Shown here in pieces: positions 1-6,352 of a stretch of 10,404 nucleotides of DNA. The notes under the pieces are model-generated. The model did not search any database, had not been told where the DNA came from, and saw nothing but the letters and a program-made list of their open reading frames with translations. The first letter of the stretch is position 1; the number at the start of each line of letters is the position of its first letter. The position numbers and the translations under genes are program-made. Source of the stretch: Bifidobacteriaceae bacterium (GTDB lineage: Bacteria > Actinomycetota > Actinomycetes > Actinomycetales > WQXJ01); contig JAISCU010000412.1 of NCBI GenBank assembly GCA_031265345.1, positions 1-10,404 on the forward strand, given 5' to 3'.

Positions 1-592
1 TGTCGCAGGTGGCGTCCACCTCGGAGAACATGTGAGACGAGAGCAGGATCGTCTTCCCGCGCCGCTTCTCGGACCGGACGAACTCGACGAACACGTCCTG
101 CATCACCAGGTCCAGGCCGCTGGTCGGCTCGTCGAGGACCAGTATGTCCGGATCGTGCATGAACGCGGTGACGACTGCCAGTTTGCGTTTCGTCCCCAGC
201 GACATGCGCTTCAGGTTGCCGCCCGCCTCCAACTCGAAACGGTCGATCAGTTCGTCTGCATACCGCATGTCCGTCATGCCCCGCAGCGCGGCCATCATGT
301 CGATGAACTGCGTCCCGGTGAGGGACTCCGGCAAGGCGATCTCGCCGGGGAGGTAGCCCAGGCTCTTCTGGATCTCGGAGTGGCGCTCCCAGGAGTCCAG
401 GCCGCGGACCGACGTGGCGCCCGACTGCGGGCGCGAGAAGCCCATGATGTGGCGGATCGTGGTGGTCTTGCCCGCGCCGTTCGGCCCGAGGAACCCGAAC
501 ACCTCGCCCTCCTCCACGCCGAACGTCACGTCGAACACGCCCCGGCCGTGCCCGTAGTCCTTCGTCAGATGCTCCACTTGCAGAACAGACAC
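1..592 (-). CDS. ABC-2-type transporter ATP-binding protein, partial (C-terminus beyond left edge)
   Basis: This is the nucleotide-binding subunit of an ABC transporter, which would hydrolyse ATP at the inner face of the membrane to drive a permease encoded further left. The visible 197 residues start at a GTG (590-592) preceded by an AGGAAGG ribosome-binding site. They contain Walker A GPNGAGKT (residues 36-43), a YLPGE segment where the Q-loop is expected (80-84), a degenerate signature MSLGT (130-134) in place of LSGGQ, Walker B ILVLDE followed by PTSGLD (150-161) and the H-loop SSH (185-187). The pattern matches the CcmA/NatA/BcrA-like exporters linked to ABC-2 permeases and often paired with TetR regulators, as here. 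The substrate cannot be deduced; drug or lipid export is only a guess. The gene follows the TetR gene by about 100 bp and has its own operator-like site at 611-630. Confidence 0.93.
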   Translation of the reverse strand, partial: MSVLQVEHLTKDYGHGRGVFDVTFGVEEGEVFGFLGPNGAGKTTTIRHIMGFSRPQSGATSVRGLDSWERHSEIQKSLGYLPGEIALPESLTGTQFIDMMAALRGMTDMRYADELIDRFELEAGGNLKRMSLGTKRKLAVVTAFMHDPDILVLDEPTSGLDLVMQDVFVEFVRSEKRRGKTILLSSHMFSEVDATCD

Positions 593-610
593 AGACCCGC
601 CTTCCTCGTA

Positions 611-630
611 TGATTGAATTCAGTCGATCA
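611..630. promoter_or_regulatory. Putative TetR operator, copy 1 (upstream of ABC gene)
   Basis: TGATTGAATTCAGTCGATCA lies 19 bp upstream of the ABC ATPase start. It has outer TGAT/ATCA symmetry and an internal TGAATTCA palindrome. It matches the site at 1338-1357 at 17 of 20 positions in the same orientation. A repressor bound here would block the ABC transcript near its promoter or start. Binding by the TetR protein encoded between the two sites is inferred. Confidence 0.65.
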
Positions 631-690
631 CTCGGCGCGCGGACCCCCTACACCCAGGCGAAGGCTCTGTGGGACCGCGGCGGCCGCCCC

Positions 691-1272
691 TTAGCCTGCT
701 GCGCCGAGAGCACGCAGCAGGATCTGCCGTGACGCGTCGCGCCACCGTTCCCGTTCCGGCAACTCGAGGGCCGCAACCTCCGGGATCATCCCGCCGAGGC
801 CTTGCAAGACGAATAGGGCCGTCGCATCCGGGTGCTCGCAGCGCCACGAGCCGTCCGCGTTGCCCTGCCCGATCAGCGATACCAGCAGCGGCCTGAGCGC
901 GGACGCCATCTTCTGGCGGCAGTACTCGACCACTGCCGGGTCGGCCGTCGCGCCGAAGAGCGGTCCCAGCGTGCCTGCCTCGCGCTCCTGCCGGGTCAGG
1001 AGCAGCGCCAACCGGTCCAGAGCGGTGCCGTCGGATGCGGCGAGGATCTCTCGGACGGACGCCAGTTCGTTCTCCGTCAATTCGTCCATGACCGCGTACA
1101 GAAGGTCGGTCTTCGACCGGAAATAGTGGTACACCAGCCCGGACGCCACTCCGACCCGGGCCGAAACGTCCGCCATCTGCGTGCACTCGAAGCCGTTGGC
1201 GAGAAACAACTCGCGCGCGGCCGCGATGAACTCCCGCCGCCGGTCCTCCACCAGTTTCGTCACCCTGGCCAC
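691..1272 (-). CDS. TetR/AcrR family transcriptional regulator
   Basis: This is a one-component ligand-responsive repressor of about 193 residues, typical for TetR. The N-terminal DNA-binding domain is clear: a first helix RREFIAAARELF (residues 12-23), then the helix-turn-helix TQMADVSARVGVASGLVYHYF (31-51) followed by SKTDLL. The C-terminal ligand and dimer domain (about 60-193) shows no recognisable ligand signature. I chose GTG at 1270-1272 because a GGAGGAGG ribosome-binding site (1278-1285) sits just upstream. A longer frame reaching GTG at 1335 would add a non-conserved tail right next to the operator. It lies upstream of the ABC ATPase on the same strand. Matching operator-like sites before each gene suggest autorepression and repression of the transporter, relieved by a transported compound. 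Confidence 0.92.
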   Translation of the reverse strand: MARVTKLVEDRRREFIAAARELFLANGFECTQMADVSARVGVASGLVYHYFRSKTDLLYAVMDELTENELASVREILAASDGTALDRLALLLTRQEREAGTLGPLFGATADPAVVEYCRQKMASALRPLLVSLIGQGNADGSWRCEHPDATALFVLQGLGGMIPEVAALELPERERWRDASRQILLRALGAAG

Positions 1273-1325
1273 AACACCCTCCTCCAAACGTGCCCCACCG
1301 CCGGGCGCGGTGATCGCGGCGCTCC

Positions 1326-1354
1326 AGCATGACACATTGATTGAATCCAGTCAA
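1326..1354 (-). promoter_or_regulatory. Candidate tetR promoter overlapping the operator
   Basis: On the minus strand TTGACT (1349-1354) is a good -35 hexamer, followed after 17 bp by CATGCT (1326-1331), a weak -10. The -35 lies inside the operator-like repeat, so bound repressor would occlude it. Assigned by eye. Confidence 0.4.
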
Positions 1355-1357
1355 TCG
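1338..1357. promoter_or_regulatory. Putative TetR operator, copy 2 (upstream of tetR)
   Basis: TGATTGAATCCAGTCAATCG contains a perfect 6-bp inverted repeat, GATTGA and TCAATC, separated by 6 bp. It lies about 65 bp upstream of the chosen TetR start and repeats the 611-630 site (17 of 20 identical). Such paired sites are the usual signature of a self-regulating TetR repressor and its target operon. Confidence 0.68.
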
Positions 1358-1566
1358 CCCGAGCGGCGAGCATCGCGATGGACCCGGAAGCGTGGGCCGC
1401 AGAGCCGGCCGACGTGGATCGTGCGGCCTCGCCCGGCCGAAGGGTGCCGGCCCGACGTGGCGGACAGCGCCCGCCTGTCCCGGGACGGTCTGCTGCATGG
1501 TGATGGATTCCAACAGCGGCGCAGGCCTCACAGCGTTTCTTGTGACCCGCTGGAAATGGAGCGCGA

Positions 1567-2012
1567 ATGAGTGACGAGGCCAACGTCAGGGTCGACTTCG
1601 ACGTCATCATGCTGCCCCCGACGACGCCGCGCCGCTGGGGCGAGCGGAGCGCATCGTGGCGGTGGGGCGGTGGCGCGGGCCCAAAGACGCGATGGGCGCC
1701 GCAGAGGAACTAGCCTAGGCCTTGGGCGTGGAGATCGCCTGCTCCCTGCCTGTGGCGGAACGAGGCTGGTTGCCGTCCGACCGCTGCGTCGGGTTGTCCG
1801 GGCAGCGCGTCGGTCCCAAGCTCTACATCGCGCTCGGCATCTCCCGGATGCCGCAACACCTGGCGGGCATCCGGCGCGCCCAAACCGTTGTCGCCGTCAA
1901 CACCGACGCCCGGGCGGCCATCTTCAACGCCGCCAGCCACGGGATTGTCGGGGACCTTCACGAGGTGGTGCCCCACCTGACGCGAGCGGTCAGCGAGCAG
2001 GCCCCGGGCTGA
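1567..2012 (+). pseudogene. Electron transfer flavoprotein alpha subunit (EtfA/FixB) remnant, frameshift plus nonsense
   Basis: The conceptual product matches the C-terminal FAD-binding half of ETF alpha. In one frame it reads ERIVAVGRW, then AEELA, a TAG at 1716-1718, then ALGVEIACSLPVAERGWLP, GLSGQRVGPKLYIALGIS, QHLAGI, VVAVNTD and GIVGDLHEVVPHLT, ending at TGA 2010-2012. These correspond to family segments such as VGxSG, LYIAxGISGxxQH and AxNxD. The TAG sits where Glu or Asp is usual, so a GAG-to-TAG change is the simplest cause. An ATG at 1567 with an upstream GGAG reads MSDEANVRVDFDVIML, then must shift frame at the C-run 1615-1619; one missing C would restore the join. The N-terminal ETF domain is absent and the FAD loop is altered (GISRMPQH for GISGAIQH). 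It is therefore probably non-functional. A read-through or sequencing error cannot be excluded. It may once have served acyl-CoA dehydrogenation linked to the operon at 3091. Confidence 0.8.
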
Positions 2013-2052
2013 CGGGCCTTCGCGACCCAGGCGCCGGCACTCCGCGCGGCGC

Positions 2053-2925
2053 TCACCCGGGCAGCTCCTGCCGCAGGCCGCCGAAGGCCTCTCTGAGGTA
2101 GTCGGCGAGCGCCTCGACCTTGGGCCGGTTGGCAGTCAGGTAGGCGACGTAGACGTTGTGGTCGGTCGGGAAAGACATCCCCTCCGGCGCAACCATGGCG
2201 TCGGTCAGCATCGCCGGCAGCGAATGGGCGGGGATCAGGAGCAGGCTGTCTTCGCGCAGCAACAGTTCCTTGACGCCCGACGTGTGCGAGGGAATCAACT
2301 TGATCTTGAAGCCGGCGGCCTTCTCATAGGGAGCCAAAGCGTGCGCCACGTCCCGAGACAGAACCAAGACGCGCTGACCGGCCAAGTCTTTGTGGAAATC
2401 GATGCGGGTCCGCCCGGCCAACGGGTTGTCCTTGCCCATCAGACAGTGGACCCTGGCGGTGAAGGCCACCATCCGCGACACGCCCCGCGCGTGGGGGACG
2501 TTCAAGGCCACCGCCAGGTCCGGGTCGCCCGTCAGAAGGTCAGCCGCCAGTCGCCGGTGGTCGTCGTAGTGGATCAGGTCGAGTGCGACCTCCGGGTTGC
2601 GCGCCTCGTAGTCCCGCAGGCGCATGATGATCGACTCCGGGGTGTGGGTGAGATCGGTTCCCACGCGGATTCCGTGCTCGACCTGTTTGAGGGTCTGGCG
2701 CCACAACCGGTCCGCCCTGTTGGCGTACCTGCGCACCGCCTTGCCCGCCGCGGTCAGGCTGACCCCGCCCTTCGAGCGGACGAACAGTGGAACTCCGACG
2801 GCGGCCTCCAGGTGCTTGATGCTTTCGGACAGCGCTTGGCGCGAGAGATACAGATCGTCGGCCGCCTTGGTGATGCTGCCCGCCTGGCAGACCTTGAGGA
2901 AGTATCCGAGGTTCTGCGGCAGCAT
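2053..2925 (-). CDS. LysR family transcriptional regulator
   Basis: A LysR-type regulator of 290 residues, the usual family length. The N-terminal winged helix-turn-helix covers roughly residues 1-60: LGYFLKVCQAGSITKAADDL, LSRQALSESIKHLEAAVG, then VPLFVRSKGGVSLTAAG. A linker helix follows and the rest (about 85-290) is the effector-binding periplasmic-binding-protein-like domain. I chose ATG 2923-2925 because GGAGGA lies 5-6 bp upstream; a TTG four codons earlier overlaps that ribosome-binding site. The gene is divergent from the acyltransferase gene at 3091, the classic arrangement for a LysR protein activating its neighbour. A perfect dyad at 3011-3035 lies between them. The inducer is probably an acyl thioester, carboxylate or related metabolite of that cluster, but nothing in the sequence identifies it. 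Confidence 0.93.
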   Translation of the reverse strand: MLPQNLGYFLKVCQAGSITKAADDLYLSRQALSESIKHLEAAVGVPLFVRSKGGVSLTAAGKAVRRYANRADRLWRQTLKQVEHGIRVGTDLTHTPESIIMRLRDYEARNPEVALDLIHYDDHRRLAADLLTGDPDLAVALNVPHARGVSRMVAFTARVHCLMGKDNPLAGRTRIDFHKDLAGQRVLVLSRDVAHALAPYEKAAGFKIKLIPSHTSGVKELLLREDSLLLIPAHSLPAMLTDAMVAPEGMSFPTDHNVYVAYLTANRPKVEALADYLREAFGGLRQELPG

Positions 2926-2990
2926 GAGATCCTCCAAGGGTCGCGCCAGCGCCGCACGGCGCCCGCGCGCGTCGTCGGCTTTGTCATGGC

Positions 2991-3019
2991 AGGCTATCGA
3001 CGGTGCCCCTATCCGTCAA
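2991..3019 (-). promoter_or_regulatory. Candidate lysR promoter
   Basis: On the minus strand TTGACG (3014-3019) is followed by a 17-bp spacer and TAGCCT (2991-2996), a reasonable sigma-70-like pair. The -35 is inside the left arm of the dyad at 3011-3035, so binding there would favour autorepression. Confidence 0.45.
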
Positions 3020-3035
3020 ATCTTCTTTGACGGAT
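3011..3035. promoter_or_regulatory. Perfect inverted repeat, likely LysR binding site
   Basis: ATCCGTCAAA (3011-3020), a 5-bp centre TCTTC, and TTTGACGGAT (3026-3035) form an exact 10-bp dyad. It lies in the divergent lysR/pta intergenic region and its centre is about 68 bp upstream of the GTG at 3091. LysR recognition sites usually sit near -65, so this fits if transcription begins at or near that GTG. It has no following T-run, so a terminator is unlikely. Confidence 0.75.
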
Positions 3036-3077
3036 CATTCAAGAAATCCCTGCTTCCCCGTCGCGCCGTGGGACCAA

Positions 3078-3083
3078 TAGGTT
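3078..3083 (+). promoter_or_regulatory. Candidate -10 element for a leaderless transcript
   Basis: TAGGTT fits the actinobacterial TANNNT -10 pattern and ends 7 bp before the GTG at 3091. No Shine-Dalgarno sequence precedes that GTG and no good -35 is visible, which fits an activator-dependent promoter giving a leaderless mRNA. Confidence 0.4.
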
Positions 3084-3090
3084 CGTCACC

Positions 3091-4248
3091 GTGAACGAGT
3101 CCAAACCAGCGGACGGCCCTGAACGCGCCTCCATCGGCCACGGCGGCGCACGGGGGCGGCCCGACGAGAGGGGCTTCCTGGACCAGGTTCTTACCCGCGC
3201 GCAGCGCGCGCCGCAGCGAGTGGCCTTCCCGGAGGCCTACGACCCGGCCATGCTGCGGGCCGCAGCCATCCTGGCCGAGCGGGGCGTGGCCACACCGCTA
3301 TTGGTCGGCGACGCGCCCAGGCTCGTGGCGCTCATCAGCGATCTAGGGTTCGATCCGTCCGCCTTCGAGTTCGCCGATGTGGAAGACCGGGCGGCCAGCG
3401 GCCGCTTGGCCGCACGCTACGCCGCGCTGCCCGATGCCGTCTTGAGCGGCAACGCCCTGAAGCGCCGGTTGAGCGATCCCTTGCGCTTCGCGATGGCCCT
3501 GCAGGCCGTCGGGGACGTGGCCGTGGTCTCCGCCGGCCTCACTGCCGCCACCGCAGAGGTCATCACGGCCGCAGCGGAGATGCTGGGCCTGAAGCCGGAT
3601 GCGTTGACCCCGTCCAGTGTCGGCATAGCCGACATCCCGGCGCCCGGCGGCGGATGGCAGCTCGCCTTGGCGGACGTCGTTGTCAGCCCAGACCCGGACG
3701 CGGCCACGCTGGCGGACATCGCCATCAACGCCTGCCAGGCCGTCGCCCGGATGACCGGATGGGAGACCCGCTGCGCGCTGCTGTCGTTCTCGACCGACGG
3801 CTCGGCACCCCACGCGCTGACGGACAAGGTCAGGGAAGCGGTCGGCATCGTCCAAACCGAGCGGCCCGACCTGACGGTGGACGGAGAGTTCCAACTCGAC
3901 GCCGCCCTCGACCCAAGGGTCGCCGCCAAGAAAGTGAAACGGCCCAGCCCAGTGGCGGGCCGGGCGAACGTCCTCATCTTCCCTGATCTCAATGCGGGGA
4001 ACATAGGCGTCAAGCTGATCCAGCGGATCGGCCAGGCCAAATACTACGGGGTGGTGCTGCAAGGATTCCGGGGTGTGATGGCGGAAAGCTCGCGCAGCGC
4101 CACCGCGGACGAGCTAGTCGGCACCATCGCCCTGGCGGTCATCGACGCCGCCGGCGGCGACAGCCTGGCCGAATCAGCCGGCGCTGGCGGCCACCGGACC
4201 GCAGCGACCCAACGCCCGGACAATCACGGATCAATCGGAAGGAACTGA
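3091..4248 (+). CDS. Phosphate acyltransferase (Pta/Ptb family)
   Basis: A phosphotransacylase interconverting acyl-CoA plus phosphate with acyl phosphate plus CoA in the cytoplasm. The 385 residues show the PTA/PTB family: FLDQVLTRA near 29-37, LSFSTDGSA (231-239), VDGEFQLDAAL (263-273) and GRANVLIFPDLNAGNIGVKL (290-309). Near the end the usual PVNDLSRG is replaced by GVMAESSRSA (328-337): Ser-Arg, known to matter in acetyl-transferring homologues, is kept, but the Asn-Asp pair is lost. A butyrate kinase gene in the same cluster makes a butyryl- or other acyl-specific (Ptb-like) role more likely than acetyl. The start is GTG with no visible ribosome-binding site and about 27 poorly conserved residues before the family core; the last ~35 residues are also a low-complexity tail. 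It is the first gene of the cluster, 6 bp before the thiolase gene. Substrate chain length cannot be read from sequence. Confidence 0.9.
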   Translation: MNESKPADGPERASIGHGGARGRPDERGFLDQVLTRAQRAPQRVAFPEAYDPAMLRAAAILAERGVATPLLVGDAPRLVALISDLGFDPSAFEFADVEDRAASGRLAARYAALPDAVLSGNALKRRLSDPLRFAMALQAVGDVAVVSAGLTAATAEVITAAAEMLGLKPDALTPSSVGIADIPAPGGGWQLALADVVVSPDPDAATLADIAINACQAVARMTGWETRCALLSFSTDGSAPHALTDKVREAVGIVQTERPDLTVDGEFQLDAALDPRVAAKKVKRPSPVAGRANVLIFPDLNAGNIGVKLIQRIGQAKYYGVVLQGFRGVMAESSRSATADELVGTIALAVIDAAGGDSLAESAGAGGHRTAATQRPDNHGSIGRN

Positions 4249-4254
4249 AAAGCC

Positions 4255-5532
4255 ATGGTCAAACTTGGGCAGTACTCACGGGGCGTGTCGATCATAGGGG
4301 TCGGCTGCTCGCCGTTCAGGCTCACGCTGGACGATCCGGACCTGGTCGGGATCACAGAGGGCGAGCTGTTCGGCTACGCCGCTCTGGAGGCAATGCAAGA
4401 CGCGGGCCTGAAGTCGACCGACATAGACTTCTATTTTCACGGCCAGGCCGCGCCCGGCTGGCAGGGAGACTACATGACGCCGGCCATCCACATGGCCCGC
4501 TGGTGCGGCATGCTCGGCAAAGGCTCGATCCACCATTCGGAGGCTTGCTGCACCGGCTACGTGGCGTTGGAGCAGGCGGTCAACGCTGTCGCCTCCGGCA
4601 AGTACGACATTGTTCTGACTGGCGCCTGCGACATGAGCGATGCCGTGTTCTCTCCTGGCAAACCGGCCCACATCCGCCGGAGGCACACAATGGAGGAATT
4701 CCTGATGGTCATTCCTCAAGCCACCGACCGGGCCTATTCCCGGCCGATGGACGCCGCGATCATCGCCAACGACTTCTGGACCGCGCTGTACGCCAGCGAA
4801 TACGGCGTCACGGACGAGCAAATGGATGACGCCCTCAACGCCCTGGCGATCAACTGCCGCCGGGGCGCGGCCCGCCACCCGTTGGCCCTGCACCGCACCG
4901 AGTACGCCGACCTGGCCGAGGAGAACGGGTTCGACGACCCGATGGAGTATCTGCGTTCGCCGTACAACCCGAAAATGTCTCAACACCTGCGGGTCAGCGG
5001 GATGGAGGCGAAGTGCGACGGCGCCGCGGCGCTGATCGTCTGCCCCACCGAGATGGCCGGCCAGTTCAAGAACACGCCCGTCGAGGTCCTGGGGATCGGG
5101 ATGGCCGCGCTCGACGCCGGCAAGACGACCTACCTTGAGAAGAAGGGCACCGCCGAGGTGGCCCGCCAGGTCTACCAGCTGACCGGGCTGGCGGCCCAGG
5201 ACGTCGATCTGTTCTACGCCAACGACTTCTTCATGTCGTCGCATCTGATGGCAGCGGAAGAAGTCGGCTACCTGCCCAGAGGCGAGGGCTGGAAGTACGC
5301 GCTGGACGGGCGCACCGCCTTCGACGGCGACAAGCCCATCAACACGAATGGCGGGCGCTGCCACTTCGGCCACGCGCACGGCACGTCCGGCCTGGCCGAC
5401 CATTGGGAGGCCGTCAAACAACTGCGGGGGGCCTGCGGCGACCGGCAGGTCGAAGGCGACCCGAAGACGGCCCTGCTGCGCGGCTTCGGCGGCGGGCAGA
5501 ACCTGACCGCCACGATCCTGCGCGTCAACTGA
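4255..5532 (+). CDS. SCP-x-like thiolase / acyl-CoA C-acyltransferase family protein
   Basis: A thiolase-fold enzyme of 425 residues that would form or cleave a C-C bond next to a thioester. Visible motifs: EACCTGYVALEQAV (96-109), with Cys98 aligning to the acyl-accepting nucleophile of C-x-S-G; NTNGG (363-367); and GHAHGTSG (372-379), matching the conserved GHPxGxSG His loop. The C-terminal catalytic Cys of classical thiolases (CxGGG) is absent; the sequence there is GFGGGQN (410-416), as in SCP-x/lipid-transfer-type thiolases. Such proteins commonly pair with DUF35 proteins, and the next gene is one. Relatives in such pairs include acetoacetyl-CoA thiolase of archaea, retro-aldolases of steroid side-chain breakdown (Ltp2/ChsH2) and PhlC, an acyltransferase. 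Which reaction applies here is open. It starts 6 bp after the acyltransferase gene, with AAGGA at about 11 bp upstream. Confidence 0.9.
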   Translation: MVKLGQYSRGVSIIGVGCSPFRLTLDDPDLVGITEGELFGYAALEAMQDAGLKSTDIDFYFHGQAAPGWQGDYMTPAIHMARWCGMLGKGSIHHSEACCTGYVALEQAVNAVASGKYDIVLTGACDMSDAVFSPGKPAHIRRRHTMEEFLMVIPQATDRAYSRPMDAAIIANDFWTALYASEYGVTDEQMDDALNALAINCRRGAARHPLALHRTEYADLAEENGFDDPMEYLRSPYNPKMSQHLRVSGMEAKCDGAAALIVCPTEMAGQFKNTPVEVLGIGMAALDAGKTTYLEKKGTAEVARQVYQLTGLAAQDVDLFYANDFFMSSHLMAAEEVGYLPRGEGWKYALDGRTAFDGDKPINTNGGRCHFGHAHGTSGLADHWEAVKQLRGACGDRQVEGDPKTALLRGFGGGQNLTATILRVN

Positions 5533-5546
5533 AGGAGGCATGACCA

Positions 5547-5954
5547 ATGGAAATGTATGAGCGCGTCGTCAAGACCTACTACGACGGACTCGAGGAAGGC
5601 AAACTGCTCGGCCGCAAATGCACCAGCTGCGGCGGCATCGAGTTCCCGCCGGTGTTCATGTGCAACGACTGCGGCTGCGCCGAAACCGAATGGGTGGAGC
5701 TGTCCGGCAAAGGCGAGATGTTCCTCTTCACCGCCCCGGCTCCGATGTCGACCGTGCCCCACATCGCGGAGACGTTCGGCCCGTACGTGTACGGGTGCGT
5801 CCGCACCGTGGAAGGCCCCGACTTCAACGCGGTCGTTCTGGGCGTGGCCCCCGAAATCTACGACGAGTTGCGCGAAGCGCTGCCCGTGCCGGTCAAAGCC
5901 AAGATCGCCCAACGCGACGGATTCAAGACCCTCTACTTCGAACTCGATCGCTGA
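5547..5954 (+). CDS. Zn-ribbon/OB-fold DUF35 protein, thiolase partner
   Basis: A 135-residue DUF35 protein. The N-terminal rubredoxin-like zinc ribbon is explicit: Cys25-x2-Cys28 (KCTSCG) and Cys39-x2-Cys42 (MCNDCG). The rest (about 47-130) is the OB-fold, beginning WVELSGKGEMFLFT. In known complexes DUF35 proteins bind thiolase-fold subunits and form a channel for CoA or intermediates, and are needed for activity or stability; family examples are the archaeal thiolase/HMG-CoA synthase complex, ChsH2 and PhlB. Position directly after the thiolase gene (14 bp, with AAGGAGG about 8 bp before the ATG) supports a subunit role with that protein. A second in-frame ATG at 5553 is possible. A short overlapping ATG at 5540 opens only a 6-codon frame. 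Confidence 0.92.
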   Translation: MEMYERVVKTYYDGLEEGKLLGRKCTSCGGIEFPPVFMCNDCGCAETEWVELSGKGEMFLFTAPAPMSTVPHIAETFGPYVYGCVRTVEGPDFNAVVLGVAPEIYDELREALPVPVKAKIAQRDGFKTLYFELDR

Positions 5955-6029
5955 ACCGACACCGGCCCAGATCAGAAAGGACAACCGGCGCGCGCGGCCC
6001 AACGGCCGGGCGGCGTCGTGGTGGCTCCC

Positions 6030-6269
6030 ATGGACAGGCAAGCACTGGAAAGCAAAGTCATCGACTGCGTGTCGAAGACGTACCGGGTGGACGCGGCGGG
6101 GTTGACGCCGCAGACGCGGCTAAAGGACATCTCCGACAAGTCGATCCTCTTAGTCGCGCTCGTCTCACTGATTGAGAACGAGTTCGGCCTCATCATCGCC
6201 TTGCCGGAAGCGGCCAAACTGCCGCTGATAGGCGACTTCGTCGACCGCCTGGAACGCGAACCGCGTTAG
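6030..6269 (+). CDS. Acyl carrier protein-like protein with atypical serine motif
   Basis: A 79-residue acidic four-helix carrier-like protein. The segment KDISDKSILLVALVSLIENEF (33-52, cut for length) aligns with the ACP helix II region DSLDLVELV..LEEEFG, followed by LPLIGDFVDRLE, matching the usual T-V-G-D-(V/L)-V-x-x-(I/L). Ser38 falls where phosphopantetheine attaches, but the residue before it is Lys37, not Asp, and the one after is Ile, not Leu; an Asp is one place further upstream. Modification is thus plausible rather than certain. The AcpS gene in the same cluster supports it. I chose ATG 6030 with GGTGG about 5 bp upstream; GTG at 6018 or 6021 would add 3-4 residues. A better-looking GAAAGGA at 5976-5982 has no start nearby. 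In this setting it could carry an acyl or ketoacyl group for the thiolase or the acyltransferase. Confidence 0.78.
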   Translation: MDRQALESKVIDCVSKTYRVDAAGLTPQTRLKDISDKSILLVALVSLIENEFGLIIALPEAAKLPLIGDFVDRLEREPR

Positions 6270-6352
6270 GAAACGGCGACGCGCGGCACGGGCCGCGGCC
6301 GACTCGCGCCGCCCGCGCCGGCCGCTCCCCGCAGACTCGGAAAGGACGGCCC

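Noticed and set aside
1358..1566. Possible N-terminal ETF alpha remains (a GAGLTA-like string near 1518-1535)
   Set aside because: Only a handful of residues resemble the family GLTAD segment and no adjoining motif follows; too weak to extend the pseudogene leftward.
2158..3030. Plus-strand open frame opposite lysR
   Set aside because: Shadow of the LysR gene, whose helix-turn-helix and length are unambiguous; the frame also crosses the regulatory dyad.
3011..3035. Reading the perfect inverted repeat as a terminator
   Set aside because: No T-run follows on either strand and it lies between divergent starts, where no transcript should end; an operator is the better reading.
4276..5547. Long minus-strand open frame (423 codons) opposite the thiolase gene
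   Set aside because: It mirrors the codon structure of the well-supported plus-strand thiolase, has no domain and no ribosome-binding site; long antisense frames are normal in GC-rich DNA.
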